A stretch of DNA of 64,000 nt from Rhizobium sp. CF080 (lineage in GTDB: Bacteria; Pseudomonadota; Alphaproteobacteria; Rhizobiales; Rhizobiaceae). The stretch's first letter is position 1, and every line of letters starts with the position of its first letter. The DNA is taken from contig NZ_AKKC02000008.1 in assembly GCF_000282095.2 (NCBI RefSeq), positions 124,001 to 188,000 of the forward strand, in the 5' to 3' direction. Below, piece by piece: positions 48,035 through 56,177 of the stretch. A model generated the notes under the pieces. The model saw only the letters and a list, made by a program, of their open reading frames with translations. It was not told where the DNA came from and searched no databases. The translations under genes were made by a program, and so were the position numbers.

Positions 48035-48817
48035 TTGAACGAAGCATCCTCTCCTCAGAACGATCTGCCATTGGTCAGGCGGCTCGAAGCCGTCGGCTTT
48101 CGAGCCTGGCCGGCGGCGTCCGTCGTTTATGACGGAAGCTGGCAGGTGCGGTTGACCGGTGGTCATCCTTCCAAGCGCCTGAACTGCATCGTGCCGCTCG
48201 ACCCGTCCGATCACCGCGACATGGGGATGCGGCTGGAGAAGGCGCGCAAGCGGTTCGAGGATTATGGCCGTCAACTGGTCGTCCGGGAGACGCCGCTCGC
48301 TCCTCCCAAGCTCATCGAACATCTCGATGCTGCCGGCTGGCGAGTTTTCGAGACCGTCGACGTCCTGACCGTCAACCTCACCGAACTGGAACTGCCGGAC
48401 ACGCTCGATTACCTGCCGAGCCACGATATCGGCCGGTTCTGCGATGCAAGCCTTGCCGTCGACGGCGAGGATCCGGCACTGAAGCCGGCACTTGCGGAGA
48501 TCCTGAGCTCGATCAAGCCGACCTCCGGTTTCTTCATCAAGGAGAACCCGCAGGAAGGGGCCGCCGCCGTGGCTCTCTGCGTGCAGGACAACGATCTCGC
48601 CGGCATCATCTCCTTTGCCGTCGCCGAGGCGCATCGCCGCGAGGGTCTCGGCACCGAGATCCTGTCCTCGGCGTTGCGCTGGGCCCGGATCAGCGGCGCT
48701 CGGTCGGCCTGGCTGCAGGTGGTTTCGACCAACGAACCGGCACTGGCGCTCTATCGGAAGTTCAGCTTCCGCAAGGCCTATGAATACCGTTACTGGCGGC
48801 AGGAAGGCCGGGCATGA
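48035..48817 (+). CDS. GNAT family N-acetyltransferase
   Basis: The 260-aa protein has a GNAT domain in the C-terminal half with AEAHRREGLGTEILSSALRWARISGARSAWLQVVSTNEPALALYRKFSFRKAYEYRYW, containing the acetyl-CoA loop RREGLGT. The N-terminal half (about 130 aa) looks like a degenerate duplicate domain. Substrate unknown. The start is TTG at 48035, 5 bp after argJ; its end overlaps mutT by 4 bp (ATGA). Part of an argJ-GNAT-mutT unit found in many Rhizobiaceae. Confidence 0.85.
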   Translation: MNEASSPQNDLPLVRRLEAVGFRAWPAASVVYDGSWQVRLTGGHPSKRLNCIVPLDPSDHRDMGMRLEKARKRFEDYGRQLVVRETPLAPPKLIEHLDAAGWRVFETVDVLTVNLTELELPDTLDYLPSHDIGRFCDASLAVDGEDPALKPALAEILSSIKPTSGFFIKENPQEGAAAVALCVQDNDLAGIISFAVAEAHRREGLGTEILSSALRWARISGARSAWLQVVSTNEPALALYRKFSFRKAYEYRYWRQEGRA

Positions 48818-49227
48818 GCGACGCGCCCCGCAAGATCCTGCTCGTTGCCGCCTGCGCGCTGATCGATACCGACGGCCGCATCCTTCTGGCGCAGCGGCCC
48901 GAAGGCAAGTCGCTCGCCGGCCTCTGGGAGTTTCCCGGCGGCAAGGTCGAACCCGGTGAAACACCGGAGGAGACGCTGGTGCGCGAACTCGAGGAAGAGC
49001 TCGGCATCCAGACCAAGATCCCGTGCCTTGCGCCGCTCACCTTCGCCAGCCACACCTACGAGAGCTTCCATCTCCTGATGCCGCTTTATGTCTGCCGGCG
49101 GTTCGAAGGCATCCCGACGGGGCGGGAAGGACAGGCGATCAAATGGGTGCGGCCCAACGCGCTACGCGACTACCCGATGCCGCCGGCCGACGAGCCGCTG
49201 ATCCCAATCCTGCAGGATCTGCTCTGA
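48814..49227 (+). CDS. mutT: 8-oxo-dGTP diphosphatase (MutT)
   Basis: The 137-aa Nudix hydrolase removes oxidised dGTP from the nucleotide pool. The Nudix box runs GGKVEPGETPEETLVRELEEELG (residues about 38-60), and the N-terminus ILLVAACALIDTDGRILLAQRPEGKSLAGLWEF is typical of MutT. ATG start overlaps the GNAT stop, so it is translationally coupled. Confidence 0.93.
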   Translation: MSDAPRKILLVAACALIDTDGRILLAQRPEGKSLAGLWEFPGGKVEPGETPEETLVRELEEELGIQTKIPCLAPLTFASHTYESFHLLMPLYVCRRFEGIPTGREGQAIKWVRPNALRDYPMPPADEPLIPILQDLL

Positions 49228-49334
49228 TCGATAAAATTAGAACAATCGAATTTATCCTGCGTTAAGGGATCGTTTAGCCGATTGTGGCACCTTCAAGGCT
49301 TATCCGGTAACGCGTTGACGAGGCTTTAGAAGGC

Positions 49335-49655
49335 ATGGACGAGGAATTCTGGAAAACTGTGCGGGTCCGTCAGCGGACGACGCATGGCTCCGGCAAAACC
49401 GGCGCGCTCAATATCGCACTCCTGTTCGGGACGGCCGCGATCGCTCTTTCGCTGATCGTGACGCCGATGCTGGCCGGCCGCAATGACGACCGCCGGCTGG
49501 CGCATGTCCAGGAAGATTTCGACCTGATCAGCACGGGCTCCATCAAGCCCGGCGAAAAGGGCGCAAGACATTATACGATCCGGCGCAGCGTATTGCAGGA
49601 AACGCCCGGTTCGGTCTGCATCGTACAGGGCTATGGCGTCGGCAGCGACTGCTGA
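49335..49655 (+). CDS. Hypothetical single-pass membrane protein
   Basis: The 106-aa protein has one transmembrane helix (LNIALLFGTAAIALSLIVTPML) after a basic cytoplasmic stretch and an exported tail with RHYTIRRSVLQETPGSVCIVQGYGVGSDC. I recognise no family. It sits between mutT and the Flp pilin gene, 108 bp after mutT, with GGCATGG start and no clear ribosome site beyond AGAAGG. A gene of this kind before a small pilin gene may be related to it, but that is a guess. Confidence 0.6.
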   Translation: MDEEFWKTVRVRQRTTHGSGKTGALNIALLFGTAAIALSLIVTPMLAGRNDDRRLAHVQEDFDLISTGSIKPGEKGARHYTIRRSVLQETPGSVCIVQGYGVGSDC

Positions 49656-49713
49656 TTAAATGTTGTAATATAATCTGGCGGCTTACGAATTCTTTCGTTC
49701 AAAAGGGCAATTC

Positions 49714-49887
49714 ATGCGTCTCTTCCGGTCCTTCATACGCGACGAGCGCGGGGCGACGGCTGTGGAATATGGCCTCATCATCGCGATCATCTCGCTGTCA
49801 ATGATCGCCGGTTTCACCACTTTTGCCGACGCATTGACGAATACGTTCGAAACCGTCTCTAACCACGTAGACAAGCCTATTCCCTGA
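49714..49887 (+). CDS. Flp family type IVb pilin
   Basis: The 57-aa protein reads MRLFRSFIRDERGATAVEYG, then a hydrophobic helix LIIAIISLSMIAGFTTF. Cleavage by a prepilin peptidase would fall after the Gly in RDERG, and the mature protein would start ATAVEYGLIIA, with the Flp glutamate at position 5. Flp pilins build thin tad pili used for surface adhesion. No tad machinery (cpaA-F, tadBCDG) is in this window. The gene was missed by a 60-residue length cutoff. AAAGGGCAATTC precedes the ATG. Confidence 0.85.
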   Translation: MRLFRSFIRDERGATAVEYGLIIAIISLSMIAGFTTFADALTNTFETVSNHVDKPIP

Positions 49888-49904
49888 ATTCGGGTCGAGG
49901 CCGC

Positions 49905-50780
49905 TCAGCGCGGGGCACGGTTGTTCAACGCGTCGGCAAGACGCATCTTGGCGGAGCCCGGCTTCAAAGGCTTCTGCTGGCTTTCGTGCGGTGCCCAGCC
50001 GGAGGCATAGATGATCGAGAAGGTCGCGCGGATGCGGCCGTCCGGGTCGGAATAACGCTCTGCATAAAGCTCGGCCGCCCTCACGAAGAAACGCCGCGTC
50101 ACCGGCACCCGGCTGCGGCCGGCGAGCGGATTGGTCATGCCCATGGCGCGCAGGTCGCGCATCAGCGGGAAAAGCGAGTCGTAGCGCACCGTATAGGTCT
50201 CGGCATCAACGACCGGCAGCGAGAAGCCGGCCCGCTGCAGGAGGGCGCCGACATCGCGCACATCGGCGAAGGGAATGACGCGCGGGCTTGCGCCGCCCGT
50301 CAGTTCCGCCTCGGCGGAGAGAAGGACGTCGCGCATTTCCTGAAGAGTACCCGAGCCCGGGATCGCCGCCAAGAAAAGCCCGTCGGGCTTCAGCGCCCGG
50401 CGGATGCGGATCAGGGTGCCGGGCGTATCGTTGACCAGATGCAGCGACAGCGGCGACAGGAGGAGATTGACGGATTCGGGCTCGAGCGGCACCTCATCCA
50501 ATGAAGCCGCGGTGAAGGCATCTCCGGGCTTTGCAAAGGCGGCGTCGGTTTCGATACGGCTCAAGGTGCCGATCTTGCCGGTGGCCAGCGCCTCACGGGC
50601 GGCGATGCCGGTTCCGCCATGCAGTTCGACCGCCGTCTCGAACCGGCGCTCGACGACGGCCAGGCGATCCGCAAGTTCGCGGGCGGCGATGTCCAGGAGG
50701 AATGCGGCATTGCTGTCTTGGGCGGTTATCGCGCGTCGGCGCCGTGCGCTCACAAGCTGTTCGTCGAAAAGAATTTCCAT
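49905..50780 (-). CDS. SAM-dependent methyltransferase (NDUFAF5-like)
   Basis: The 291-aa protein begins MEILFDEQLVSARRRRAI and continues DAAFLLDIAARELADRLAVVERRFETAVELHGG, with PESVNLLLSPLSLHLVNDTPGTLIRIRRALKPDGLFLAAIPGSG, as in the BioC/NDUFAF5 group. In mitochondria NDUFAF5 modifies complex I subunit NDUFS7; the rhizobial homologue is presumed related. Divergent from comF, 58 bp between the starts. The glycine-rich SAM loop is degenerate (ELHGGTG). Confidence 0.82.
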   Translation of the reverse strand: MEILFDEQLVSARRRRAITAQDSNAAFLLDIAARELADRLAVVERRFETAVELHGGTGIAAREALATGKIGTLSRIETDAAFAKPGDAFTAASLDEVPLEPESVNLLLSPLSLHLVNDTPGTLIRIRRALKPDGLFLAAIPGSGTLQEMRDVLLSAEAELTGGASPRVIPFADVRDVGALLQRAGFSLPVVDAETYTVRYDSLFPLMRDLRAMGMTNPLAGRSRVPVTRRFFVRAAELYAERYSDPDGRIRATFSIIYASGWAPHESQQKPLKPGSAKMRLADALNNRAPR

Positions 50781-50838
50781 GGTCGTCCACTCGTATTCTG
50801 CCGTCGCAAAGGCGCGCTCCGTGGGTTATTGTCAAGTC

Positions 50839-51615
50839 ATGTCCGCCGAGCCCAACATCAACCCCTTGCGACTTCTAACATCGTTCGCCGCGGGGTGGAC
50901 GAGATGGGTCGGCGATTTCGTCTATCCGCCGACCTGTCCCGGCTGCGGGGTCAGAACCGGGGCACATCGGGGCTTCTGCCCTTCCTGCTGGCGGGAGATC
51001 CGTTTCATCGAGCGGCCCTATTGCGAGAAACTCGGGCTGCCATTCTCCTACGATCCGGGACCGGGCATCCTGTCCGCACAGGCGATCGCCGAACCGCCCG
51101 TCTTCGACCGCCTGCGCTCGGCGGCGATCTTCGAGGGGGCGGCGCGCGACCTCGTCCATTCGCTGAAATACCGGGACCGCACCGACCTTGCGGCGATGAT
51201 GGCGGGCTGGATGCTGCGTGCCTCCGACGGGCACGTGGCAAACTGCGAGGGGATCGTTCCCGTGCCGCTGCACCGCTCGCGCTTCGCCTTGCGGAAATTC
51301 AACCAGGCGGCGGAGCTTGCCCGGCATCTGTCGCGGCAATCCGGCCAGCCGTTCCTGCCCGCGACCCTCATTCGCGTCAAGCGCACGAACCGGCAGGTGG
51401 GGCTTTCGGCGCGGGCCCGGGAGGACAATGTGCGAGCGGCTTTCGCAATCGCGCCGGGCCAGGAGGACCGCGTGTTCGGCAAGCGGCTGGTGCTGGTCGA
51501 CGACGTCTATACGACCGGTGCGACGGTTTCTTCCGCCACGCGGGCGCTGAGGAAAGCAGGGGCTGCGGAGGTCACGGTTTTGACCTTTGCAATGGCTGTC
51601 GCCGGGCCTATATGA
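50839..51615 (+). CDS. ComF family phosphoribosyltransferase-like protein
   Basis: The 258-aa protein has a zinc-binding N-terminus CPGCGVRTGAHRGFCPSC, the VHSLKYRDRTDLA segment and a PRTase PRPP motif RLVLVDDVYTTGATVSSATRAL near residue 215. ComF/GntX members participate in DNA uptake in competent bacteria; in Rhizobiaceae the role is unclear. ATG at 50839 chosen because it starts the zinc domain; the frame extends further upstream. Upstream of grxC by 71 bp. Confidence 0.88.
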   Translation: MSAEPNINPLRLLTSFAAGWTRWVGDFVYPPTCPGCGVRTGAHRGFCPSCWREIRFIERPYCEKLGLPFSYDPGPGILSAQAIAEPPVFDRLRSAAIFEGAARDLVHSLKYRDRTDLAAMMAGWMLRASDGHVANCEGIVPVPLHRSRFALRKFNQAAELARHLSRQSGQPFLPATLIRVKRTNRQVGLSARAREDNVRAAFAIAPGQEDRVFGKRLVLVDDVYTTGATVSSATRALRKAGAAEVTVLTFAMAVAGPI

Positions 51616-51686
51616 ACAGAAGAAGACACTATTGCGCGCGGCCTTTTCCCGGCTTCCTTTCCCCTGGGCCGCGCCCGGAGAAGATC

Positions 51687-51944
51687 ATGGCAGAGGTTAC
51701 TATCTATACCCGCGAATATTGCGGTTACTGCGCACGCGCAAAAGCTTTGCTGGACACCAAGGGTGTGGCCTATACCGAGCATGACGCCACCTATTCGCAG
51801 GAACTGCGCCAGGAAATGATCGGCAAGGCGAACGGCCGCGCGACCTTCCCGCAGATCTTCATCGACGGCACGCATGTCGGCGGCTGCGACGACCTGCACG
51901 CGCTCGACCGGGCCGGCAAGCTGGACCCGATGCTGGCGAACTGA
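51687..51944 (+). CDS. grxC: Glutaredoxin 3
   Basis: The 85-aa redox protein has active site C12-G-Y-C15 in IYTREYCGYCARAK, the RATFPQIFIDGTHVGGCDD glutathione-binding region and normal length. Glutaredoxin 3 reduces disulfides using glutathione. The usual CPYC is replaced by CGYC. ATG at 51687 gives the full-length protein; the frame stays open upstream. Followed by the nitrilase gene after 12 bp. Confidence 0.93.
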   Translation: MAEVTIYTREYCGYCARAKALLDTKGVAYTEHDATYSQELRQEMIGKANGRATFPQIFIDGTHVGGCDDLHALDRAGKLDPMLAN

Positions 51945-51956
51945 GAGGTGTCTCCC

Positions 51957-52811
51957 ATGGCTTTCAAGGTTGCTGCCATCCAGATGTGCTCCGGCGTCGA
52001 TCCGGAAAAGAACGCCGCCGACATGGCGCGGCTGGTGCGGGAAGCCGCGGCTCACGGTGCGGTCTATATCCAGACCCCGGAGATGACCGGCTTCCTGCAG
52101 CGGGACCGCAAGGCGATGCGCGCCGTGCTGCGCGACGAGGCGGGCGACATCATCGTCTCGACCGCCCGCAGCCTTGCGAGCGAACTCGGCATCCACCTGC
52201 ATGTCGGCTCGACGGCGATTGCCGTCGATGGCGGCAAGATCGCCAACCGTGCCTTCCTGTTCGCGCCGGGCGGGCGGCAGATCTGCACCTATGACAAGAT
52301 CCACATGTTCGATGTCGATCTGGACAATGGCGAGAGCTGGCGCGAGAGCTCGGCCTATGAGCCGGGCAGCGAAGCGCGGGTCGCCGACCTGCCGTTCGGC
52401 AGGCTCGGATTCGCGATCTGCTACGACGTGCGCTTCCCGCAGCTTTTCCGCACGGAGGCGCTGGCCGGCGCCGAAATCCTGACCGTGCCCGCCGCCTTCA
52501 CCCGCCAGACTGGCGAGGCGCATTGGGAAATCCTGCTGCGTGCCCGTGCGATCGAGAACGGCGCCTTCGTGATCGCCGCCGCCCAGGCCGGCGTGCATGA
52601 GGACGGCCGCGAGACTTTCGGCCATTCGATGATCGTCGATCCCTGGGGCAAGGTCTTGGCATCCGCCGGCGGCACCGGCGAAGGCGTCGTGCTGGCCGAT
52701 ATCGACATCGCCGCAGTCGCTGCGGCGCGGGGGAAGATCCCCAACCTCAAGAACGCCCGCGAGTTCTCGCTCGATGCGGTTCCCGATGCGGCGGGAGGGG
52801 TAGCCGCTTGA
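51957..52811 (+). CDS. Nit1-like carbon-nitrogen hydrolase (deaminated glutathione amidase-like)
   Basis: The 284-aa protein of the nitrilase superfamily has the triad E42 (QTPEMTGF), K114 (YDKIHMFDVDL) and C155 (GFAICYDVRFPQLF). The MFDVDL element and position next to grxC match Nit1, which repairs deaminated glutathione; this is inferred from context. The ATG at 51957 follows GAGAGGTG; an upstream GTG at 51948 is possible. It overlaps the DUF1178 gene by 4 bp (TTGA). Confidence 0.88.
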   Translation: MAFKVAAIQMCSGVDPEKNAADMARLVREAAAHGAVYIQTPEMTGFLQRDRKAMRAVLRDEAGDIIVSTARSLASELGIHLHVGSTAIAVDGGKIANRAFLFAPGGRQICTYDKIHMFDVDLDNGESWRESSAYEPGSEARVADLPFGRLGFAICYDVRFPQLFRTEALAGAEILTVPAAFTRQTGEAHWEILLRARAIENGAFVIAAAQAGVHEDGRETFGHSMIVDPWGKVLASAGGTGEGVVLADIDIAAVAAARGKIPNLKNAREFSLDAVPDAAGGVAA

Positions 52812-53236
52812 TCAAGTATTCCCTCATCTGCGACAATGCCCACACGTTCGAAGGCTGGTTTTCGGAAAGCGCCGATTTCGACCGGCAGGTGGCGAGCGGG
52901 TTCCTCACCTGTCCGGTCTGCAATTCCGCATCCATTTCCAAGACGCTGATGGCACCCTCCGTTTCGACCGCCCGAAAGAAGGAAGAGAAGCAGGCGATGG
53001 TGATGGACCTGGCGCGCCAGGAGATGATTGCCAAGCTCAAGGAAGCGGTCGCGGCGATCAAGGCCAATGCCGAGGATGTCGGCGAGAAGTTTCCCGAGGA
53101 AGCCCGCAAGATCCACTATGGCGAGGCGGACGCCCGCGGCATCATCGGCCAGGCGAGCCTCGGCGAGGTGCGCGACCTCCTCGACGAGGGCATCGAGATC
53201 GCACCGCTGCCGGTCATTCCCGAAGACGCGAACTGA
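52808..53236 (+). CDS. DUF1178 family protein
   Basis: The 142-aa protein starts MIKYSLICDNAHTFEGWFSES and has a zinc-ribbon-like FLTCPVCNSASISKTLMAPSV, then a helical part ending AREI-type DARGIIGQASLGEVRDLLDEGIEI. The family is alpha/betaproteobacterial, of unknown function. The start is TTG at 52808 overlapping the nitrilase stop. Part of the conserved comF-grxC-nitrilase-DUF1178 block. Confidence 0.88.
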   Translation: MIKYSLICDNAHTFEGWFSESADFDRQVASGFLTCPVCNSASISKTLMAPSVSTARKKEEKQAMVMDLARQEMIAKLKEAVAAIKANAEDVGEKFPEEARKIHYGEADARGIIGQASLGEVRDLLDEGIEIAPLPVIPEDAN

Positions 53237-53237
53237 G

Positions 53238-53777
53238 ATGAGCGGGACGGAGAAGCGGCTGGCGATCTATAATTTCGGCCTGTTCGTCGCCCCGTATGAA
53301 AGCCCGCAAGTCGAAGGCTTTCGATTTCGCGAGCCGGCCAATTTTCAGGCTGCCGAGCAGGCGGAAGGTTTTCTGGGCCGGTCCGGTTACCCCGGCGAGC
53401 CGGGTCCGCGAAGCTGGGGACCACAGGTCTTCCCACGCTTCATCGATGGCAGCGGCTTTGTGACGGCGCCTTCGACGCTGTCCCTATGGGCCGATCTCGA
53501 ATCCCTGATGGCCTTCACCTATGACGGCGTGCATGCCGATGCGCTCAAACACGCCCGCGACTGGAATGTCGAACGGCGCTGGCCGGCGCTGGTGCTGTGG
53601 TGGACGCAGGGCCGCCCGGACTGGGCGGAGGCGGTCGAGCGGTTCGAACATCTCCACGACCACGGGCCGAGCGCCAAGGGTTTCCATTTCAAAGAACCCT
53701 ACGGGCCGGATGGCGGAAGGATCGCCATCGACCGTGCCCGAGTGCGCGAACTCTCCGCGCGCAATGCGGAGAAGTAG
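53238..53777 (+). CDS. DUF3291 domain-containing protein
   Basis: The 179-aa protein starts 1 bp after the DUF1178 stop (TGAG ATG) and matches DUF3291: LAIYNFGLFVAPYESPQVEGFRF, LSLWADLESLMAFTYDGVHADALKHARDWN and WPALVLWWTQGRPDWAEAVERFEHLHDHGPSAKGFHF. Members resemble dimeric alpha/beta-barrel monooxygenase-like proteins, with function unknown. It probably shares the comF-grxC transcript. It converges with the ParE toxin gene. Confidence 0.85.
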   Translation: MSGTEKRLAIYNFGLFVAPYESPQVEGFRFREPANFQAAEQAEGFLGRSGYPGEPGPRSWGPQVFPRFIDGSGFVTAPSTLSLWADLESLMAFTYDGVHADALKHARDWNVERRWPALVLWWTQGRPDWAEAVERFEHLHDHGPSAKGFHFKEPYGPDGGRIAIDRARVRELSARNAEK

Positions 53778-53839
53778 AAGGATCTGCTTGCGCATTTGCT
53801 TTCGGCGGCATTGTAGCCGAGCGGGAGAGGGCGAGAATG

Positions 53840-54139
53840 TTATTCTTCCAGGAAGAGGATGCTTTCGTGGTCCTGGGCGCCATGCAGGATCCTCAAGACG
53901 ACCAATTCGGCATCCAGGATTTTGTAAAAGATAAGGTAGTTCCCATGCGGCCGGCGGCGGATGTGGGCAGTGCTGCTATGAGGGACTCTGGAAAAGGCGA
54001 ATGGCATTTCCGCCAATTGGAGGCACTTGCTTTCCAGCTCGGTGACGAAAGTATCTGCTCGAGCAGGATTTGACGGAAAGATATGGTTGCCTATCCTGAC
54101 GAGATCCTCGATGGCTTCCCGAGAAAGGGTGACTTTCAT
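53840..54139 (-). CDS. ParE-like type II toxin
   Basis: The 99-aa protein resembles RelE/ParE superfamily toxins: an N-terminal strand-helix VTLSREAIEDLVRIGNHIF, ADTFVTELESKCLQLAEMP, and a C-terminal strand region RRRPHGNYLIFYKILDAELVVLRILHGAQD. ParE toxins act on gyrase, RelE on mRNA; which applies here is not clear. The ATG at 54139 overlaps the antitoxin stop by one base (TGATG). A GTG at 54142 is the alternative start. Belongs with the antitoxin gene upstream. Confidence 0.88.
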   Translation of the reverse strand: MKVTLSREAIEDLVRIGNHIFPSNPARADTFVTELESKCLQLAEMPFAFSRVPHSSTAHIRRRPHGNYLIFYKILDAELVVLRILHGAQDHESILFLEE

Positions 54140-54408
54140 CACTGCCCGCTTTTAGTGATGCCCAACCGTCTGCGGACTTCCGCAAATGCTTCGTCGATCG
54201 GCACCAGCCGGCCGGCTCGAACATCATCGAGACCCTTCTGCAATTCCGCGTCCAGCCGTTCGCGGGCGCGTTCTCGCTCGTATCGCTCGCGCAGCACGGT
54301 CTCAATATATTCGCCGGAGGATGTGAACGAGCCACGCTCTGTTTGATCGCGGACGAAATCCTCGATGTCCGGCTCCAGCGTCACGGTAATTTTCACAGCT
54401 TCCGTCAT
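54139..54408 (-). CDS. ParD-like ribbon-helix-helix antitoxin
   Basis: The 89-aa protein has an N-terminal ribbon-helix-helix DNA-binding fold, VKITVTLEPDIEDFVRDQTERGSFTSSGEYIETVLRERYER, and a charged helical toxin-binding C-terminus (LDAELQKGLDDVRAGRLVPIDEAFAEVR). As usual, the antitoxin gene is first and should repress the operon. The ATG at 54408 is chosen; the open frame extends to 54474. Confidence 0.88.
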   Translation of the reverse strand: MTEAVKITVTLEPDIEDFVRDQTERGSFTSSGEYIETVLRERYERERARERLDAELQKGLDDVRAGRLVPIDEAFAEVRRRLGITKSGQ

Positions 54409-54470
54409 CGACTTCTCCAAAACGGGATGCTCGGAGCTTATCACAGGAACGGCAGGCCGTGGAAGTTGCC

Positions 54471-55235
54471 TCACGCCGGCCGTTTCGCCAGCATCATGTA
54501 ATTCACGTCCATGTCCGGCGAGAGGTTCCAGCGGTCCTGGAGGGGATTGAAGAAGACGCCGGTGCGGTGGATGATGTCCATGCCGGCGGCCGAGATCGGT
54601 CTTTCGAGTTCGTCCGGGCGGACCAGCTTTTCGTATTGATGGGTGCCGCGGGGCAGCCAGCGCAGGATGTTTTCGGCGGCGAAGATCGCAAGCGCGCCTG
54701 CCTTAAAGGTGCGGTTGATGGTGGCGACGAACATCAGGCCGCCGGGGCGGACCATGTTGGCGCAGGTGGTGATGAAGAAATTGACGTCCGCGACGTGTTC
54801 CACCACTTCCATGTTGAGCACGACATCGAAAGTCTCGCCGGCTTCGGCGAGCTGTTCGGCGGTGACGGCGCGGTAATCGACCGAAGTGCCGGTCTCCGCC
54901 GCATGGGTGGAGGCGATGCCGATGTTCTTTTCCGACGGGTCGGCGCCGACGACGGTGGCGCCCATGCGGGCGATCGGCTCGGAGAGCAGGCCGCCGCCGC
55001 AGCCGATATCGAGGATGCGCAGGCCGGACAGGGGAAGGTGGCTCTTCGGATCGCGGCCGAAATTTTCGGCAATACGATCGCGGAGATAGGCGAGCCGCAC
55101 GGGGTTGAACTTGTGGAGCGGCTTAAACTTGCCGGTCGGGTCCCACCATTCGGCGGCCATCGCGGAAAACCGGTCGACTTCGCTCTGGTCGATCGTCGTG
55201 CGGGGATCGAGCGTGCTGCGGGCGGCTTCGGTCAT
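54471..55235 (-). CDS. ubiG: Ubiquinone biosynthesis O-methyltransferase
   Basis: The 254-aa enzyme catalyses both O-methylations in ubiquinone synthesis. It has the start [35 protein letters not shown], motif [42 protein letters not shown], and [23 protein letters not shown] with the [14 protein letters not shown] segment, all typical of UbiG. Its ATG overlaps the stop of the upstream Cys-rich gene by 4 bp. Confidence 0.95.
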   Translation of the reverse strand: MTEAARSTLDPRTTIDQSEVDRFSAMAAEWWDPTGKFKPLHKFNPVRLAYLRDRIAENFGRDPKSHLPLSGLRILDIGCGGGLLSEPIARMGATVVGADPSEKNIGIASTHAAETGTSVDYRAVTAEQLAEAGETFDVVLNMEVVEHVADVNFFITTCANMVRPGGLMFVATINRTFKAGALAIFAAENILRWLPRGTHQYEKLVRPDELERPISAAGMDIIHRTGVFFNPLQDRWNLSPDMDVNYMMLAKRPA

Positions 55236-55669
55236 GGTCCTGCTCCTTGTTCTATCGTTGAAGTCGGATGCAGCGGGCGAGAAGTCAAGAGATGTTTCTT
55301 GGCGCGCCGCCTTGCCGCAACCAGGATGCAGGCGCAGAGCACGTCGAGATTCGGTTCATCGATCGCTACCTGCTGGAGCTTCTGCATGGTCTGTTGGAAG
55401 AGTTCATAATATTTCGGTTCGCGATTGGCGATGCAAAGCGGAAGATCGGCGCAGGCCTTGCCACTCAGGCCGATCTCCTGCTGGGCGCGGACCTTCCAGA
55501 GCTGATGCGCTGACGGGACCATCGGGCCGCTGCAGACACCCCGGCGGCGGCAGGCCCGCAGGCGACAGAAGCCGGTGCCCATCAAGGTGATGGTCGCCGT
55601 GGCTCGGCATAACTCTTCATGCTGTTCGGCGCGAAGCCTTTCGTAGTCGCTCAAACCCGATTTATCCAT
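55232..55669 (-). CDS. Hypothetical cysteine-rich protein coupled to ubiG
   Basis: The 145-aa protein (from ATG at 55669; the frame reaches 55732) has [14 protein letters not shown] near residue 35, CADLPLC in the middle and a [16 protein letters not shown] end. The cysteines look metal-ligand-like (zinc or Fe-S) and the protein is basic. I do not recognise the family. Its stop overlaps the ubiG start (ATGA), so ubiG is probably translated behind it. Confidence 0.55.
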   Translation of the reverse strand: MDKSGLSDYERLRAEQHEELCRATATITLMGTGFCRLRACRRRGVCSGPMVPSAHQLWKVRAQQEIGLSGKACADLPLCIANREPKYYELFQQTMQKLQQVAIDEPNLDVLCACILVAARRRAKKHLLTSRPLHPTSTIEQGAGP

Positions 55670-55731
55670 GTTCTTCCCTGAACTTCTTGCAAGACGGACT
55701 CCGTCCTTGGCGATCTCGGTTTCTTTCGTCA

Positions 55732-55750
55732 CCCTGGGGTCAAACCCAGG
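55732..55750. repeat. Small palindromic intergenic repeat
   Basis: CCTGGG and CCCAGG enclose GTCAAA. This resembles the larger palindromes at 2128-2270 (CCTCGGG-TCAA-GCCCGAGG) and may be a diverged copy. Confidence 0.45.
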
Positions 55751-55756
55751 TTCGGC

Positions 55757-55813
55757 CGGGACACGTCGTGTGCCTCGTAATAAATTTAGTTAGGTGACAC
55801 GCGACGTGTCCCG
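55757..55813. repeat. Large palindrome with 16-bp arms
   Basis: CGGGACACGTCG plus TGTG at 55757-55772 pairs with CACGCGACGTGTCCCG at 55798-55813; the arms differ at one base (G-T pair). The 25-bp centre is AT-rich and itself almost palindromic (TAATAAATTTAGTTA). No gene overlaps it. Confidence 0.7.
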
Positions 55814-56177
55814 TTCGGTCATGTTTTTCCGCGCAACTCCGGTCCCTCTGCGGCGGCACGGGCTTCAAGTCCTTGCGGATGCCATACCGGGTTGTGTGCG
55901 ACACACGCACGCCCCGCCAAAAGGCGAGAGGGGGACCATTTTCTGCGCAGCCCCTGATGGCCCACCTGCATGACAGCAGATCACCAAGGCACCGGTCCCG
56001 CCTCGCCGGTCATGCGGGCCGGTGTAGCCGAAACGGGACGGGTCGATTGTAGGCACCTGATCATACGGCGGGGATGCGAGAGGAGGAGTTTTCGTCTATG
56101 TCTTTGAAAAGCCGCGGGGCACAAAAGGCAGTCGTCCTCGCTTGGAGGGCAAGGATGATCAGCCGGGAGGAGGGGCG
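55814..56177. other. Non-coding stretch upstream of the esterase gene
   Basis: I see no convincing gene here: the only longer minus-strand frame (63 codons) lacks family features. The 5' region of the esterase gene contains its ribosome site GGGAGGAGGGG near 56165-56175. The promoter could not be assigned. Confidence 0.5.

Noticed and set aside
55865..56056. 63-codon minus-strand ORF in the gap before the esterase
   Set aside because: Gly/Pro-rich composition without motif or ribosome site; probably random open frame.
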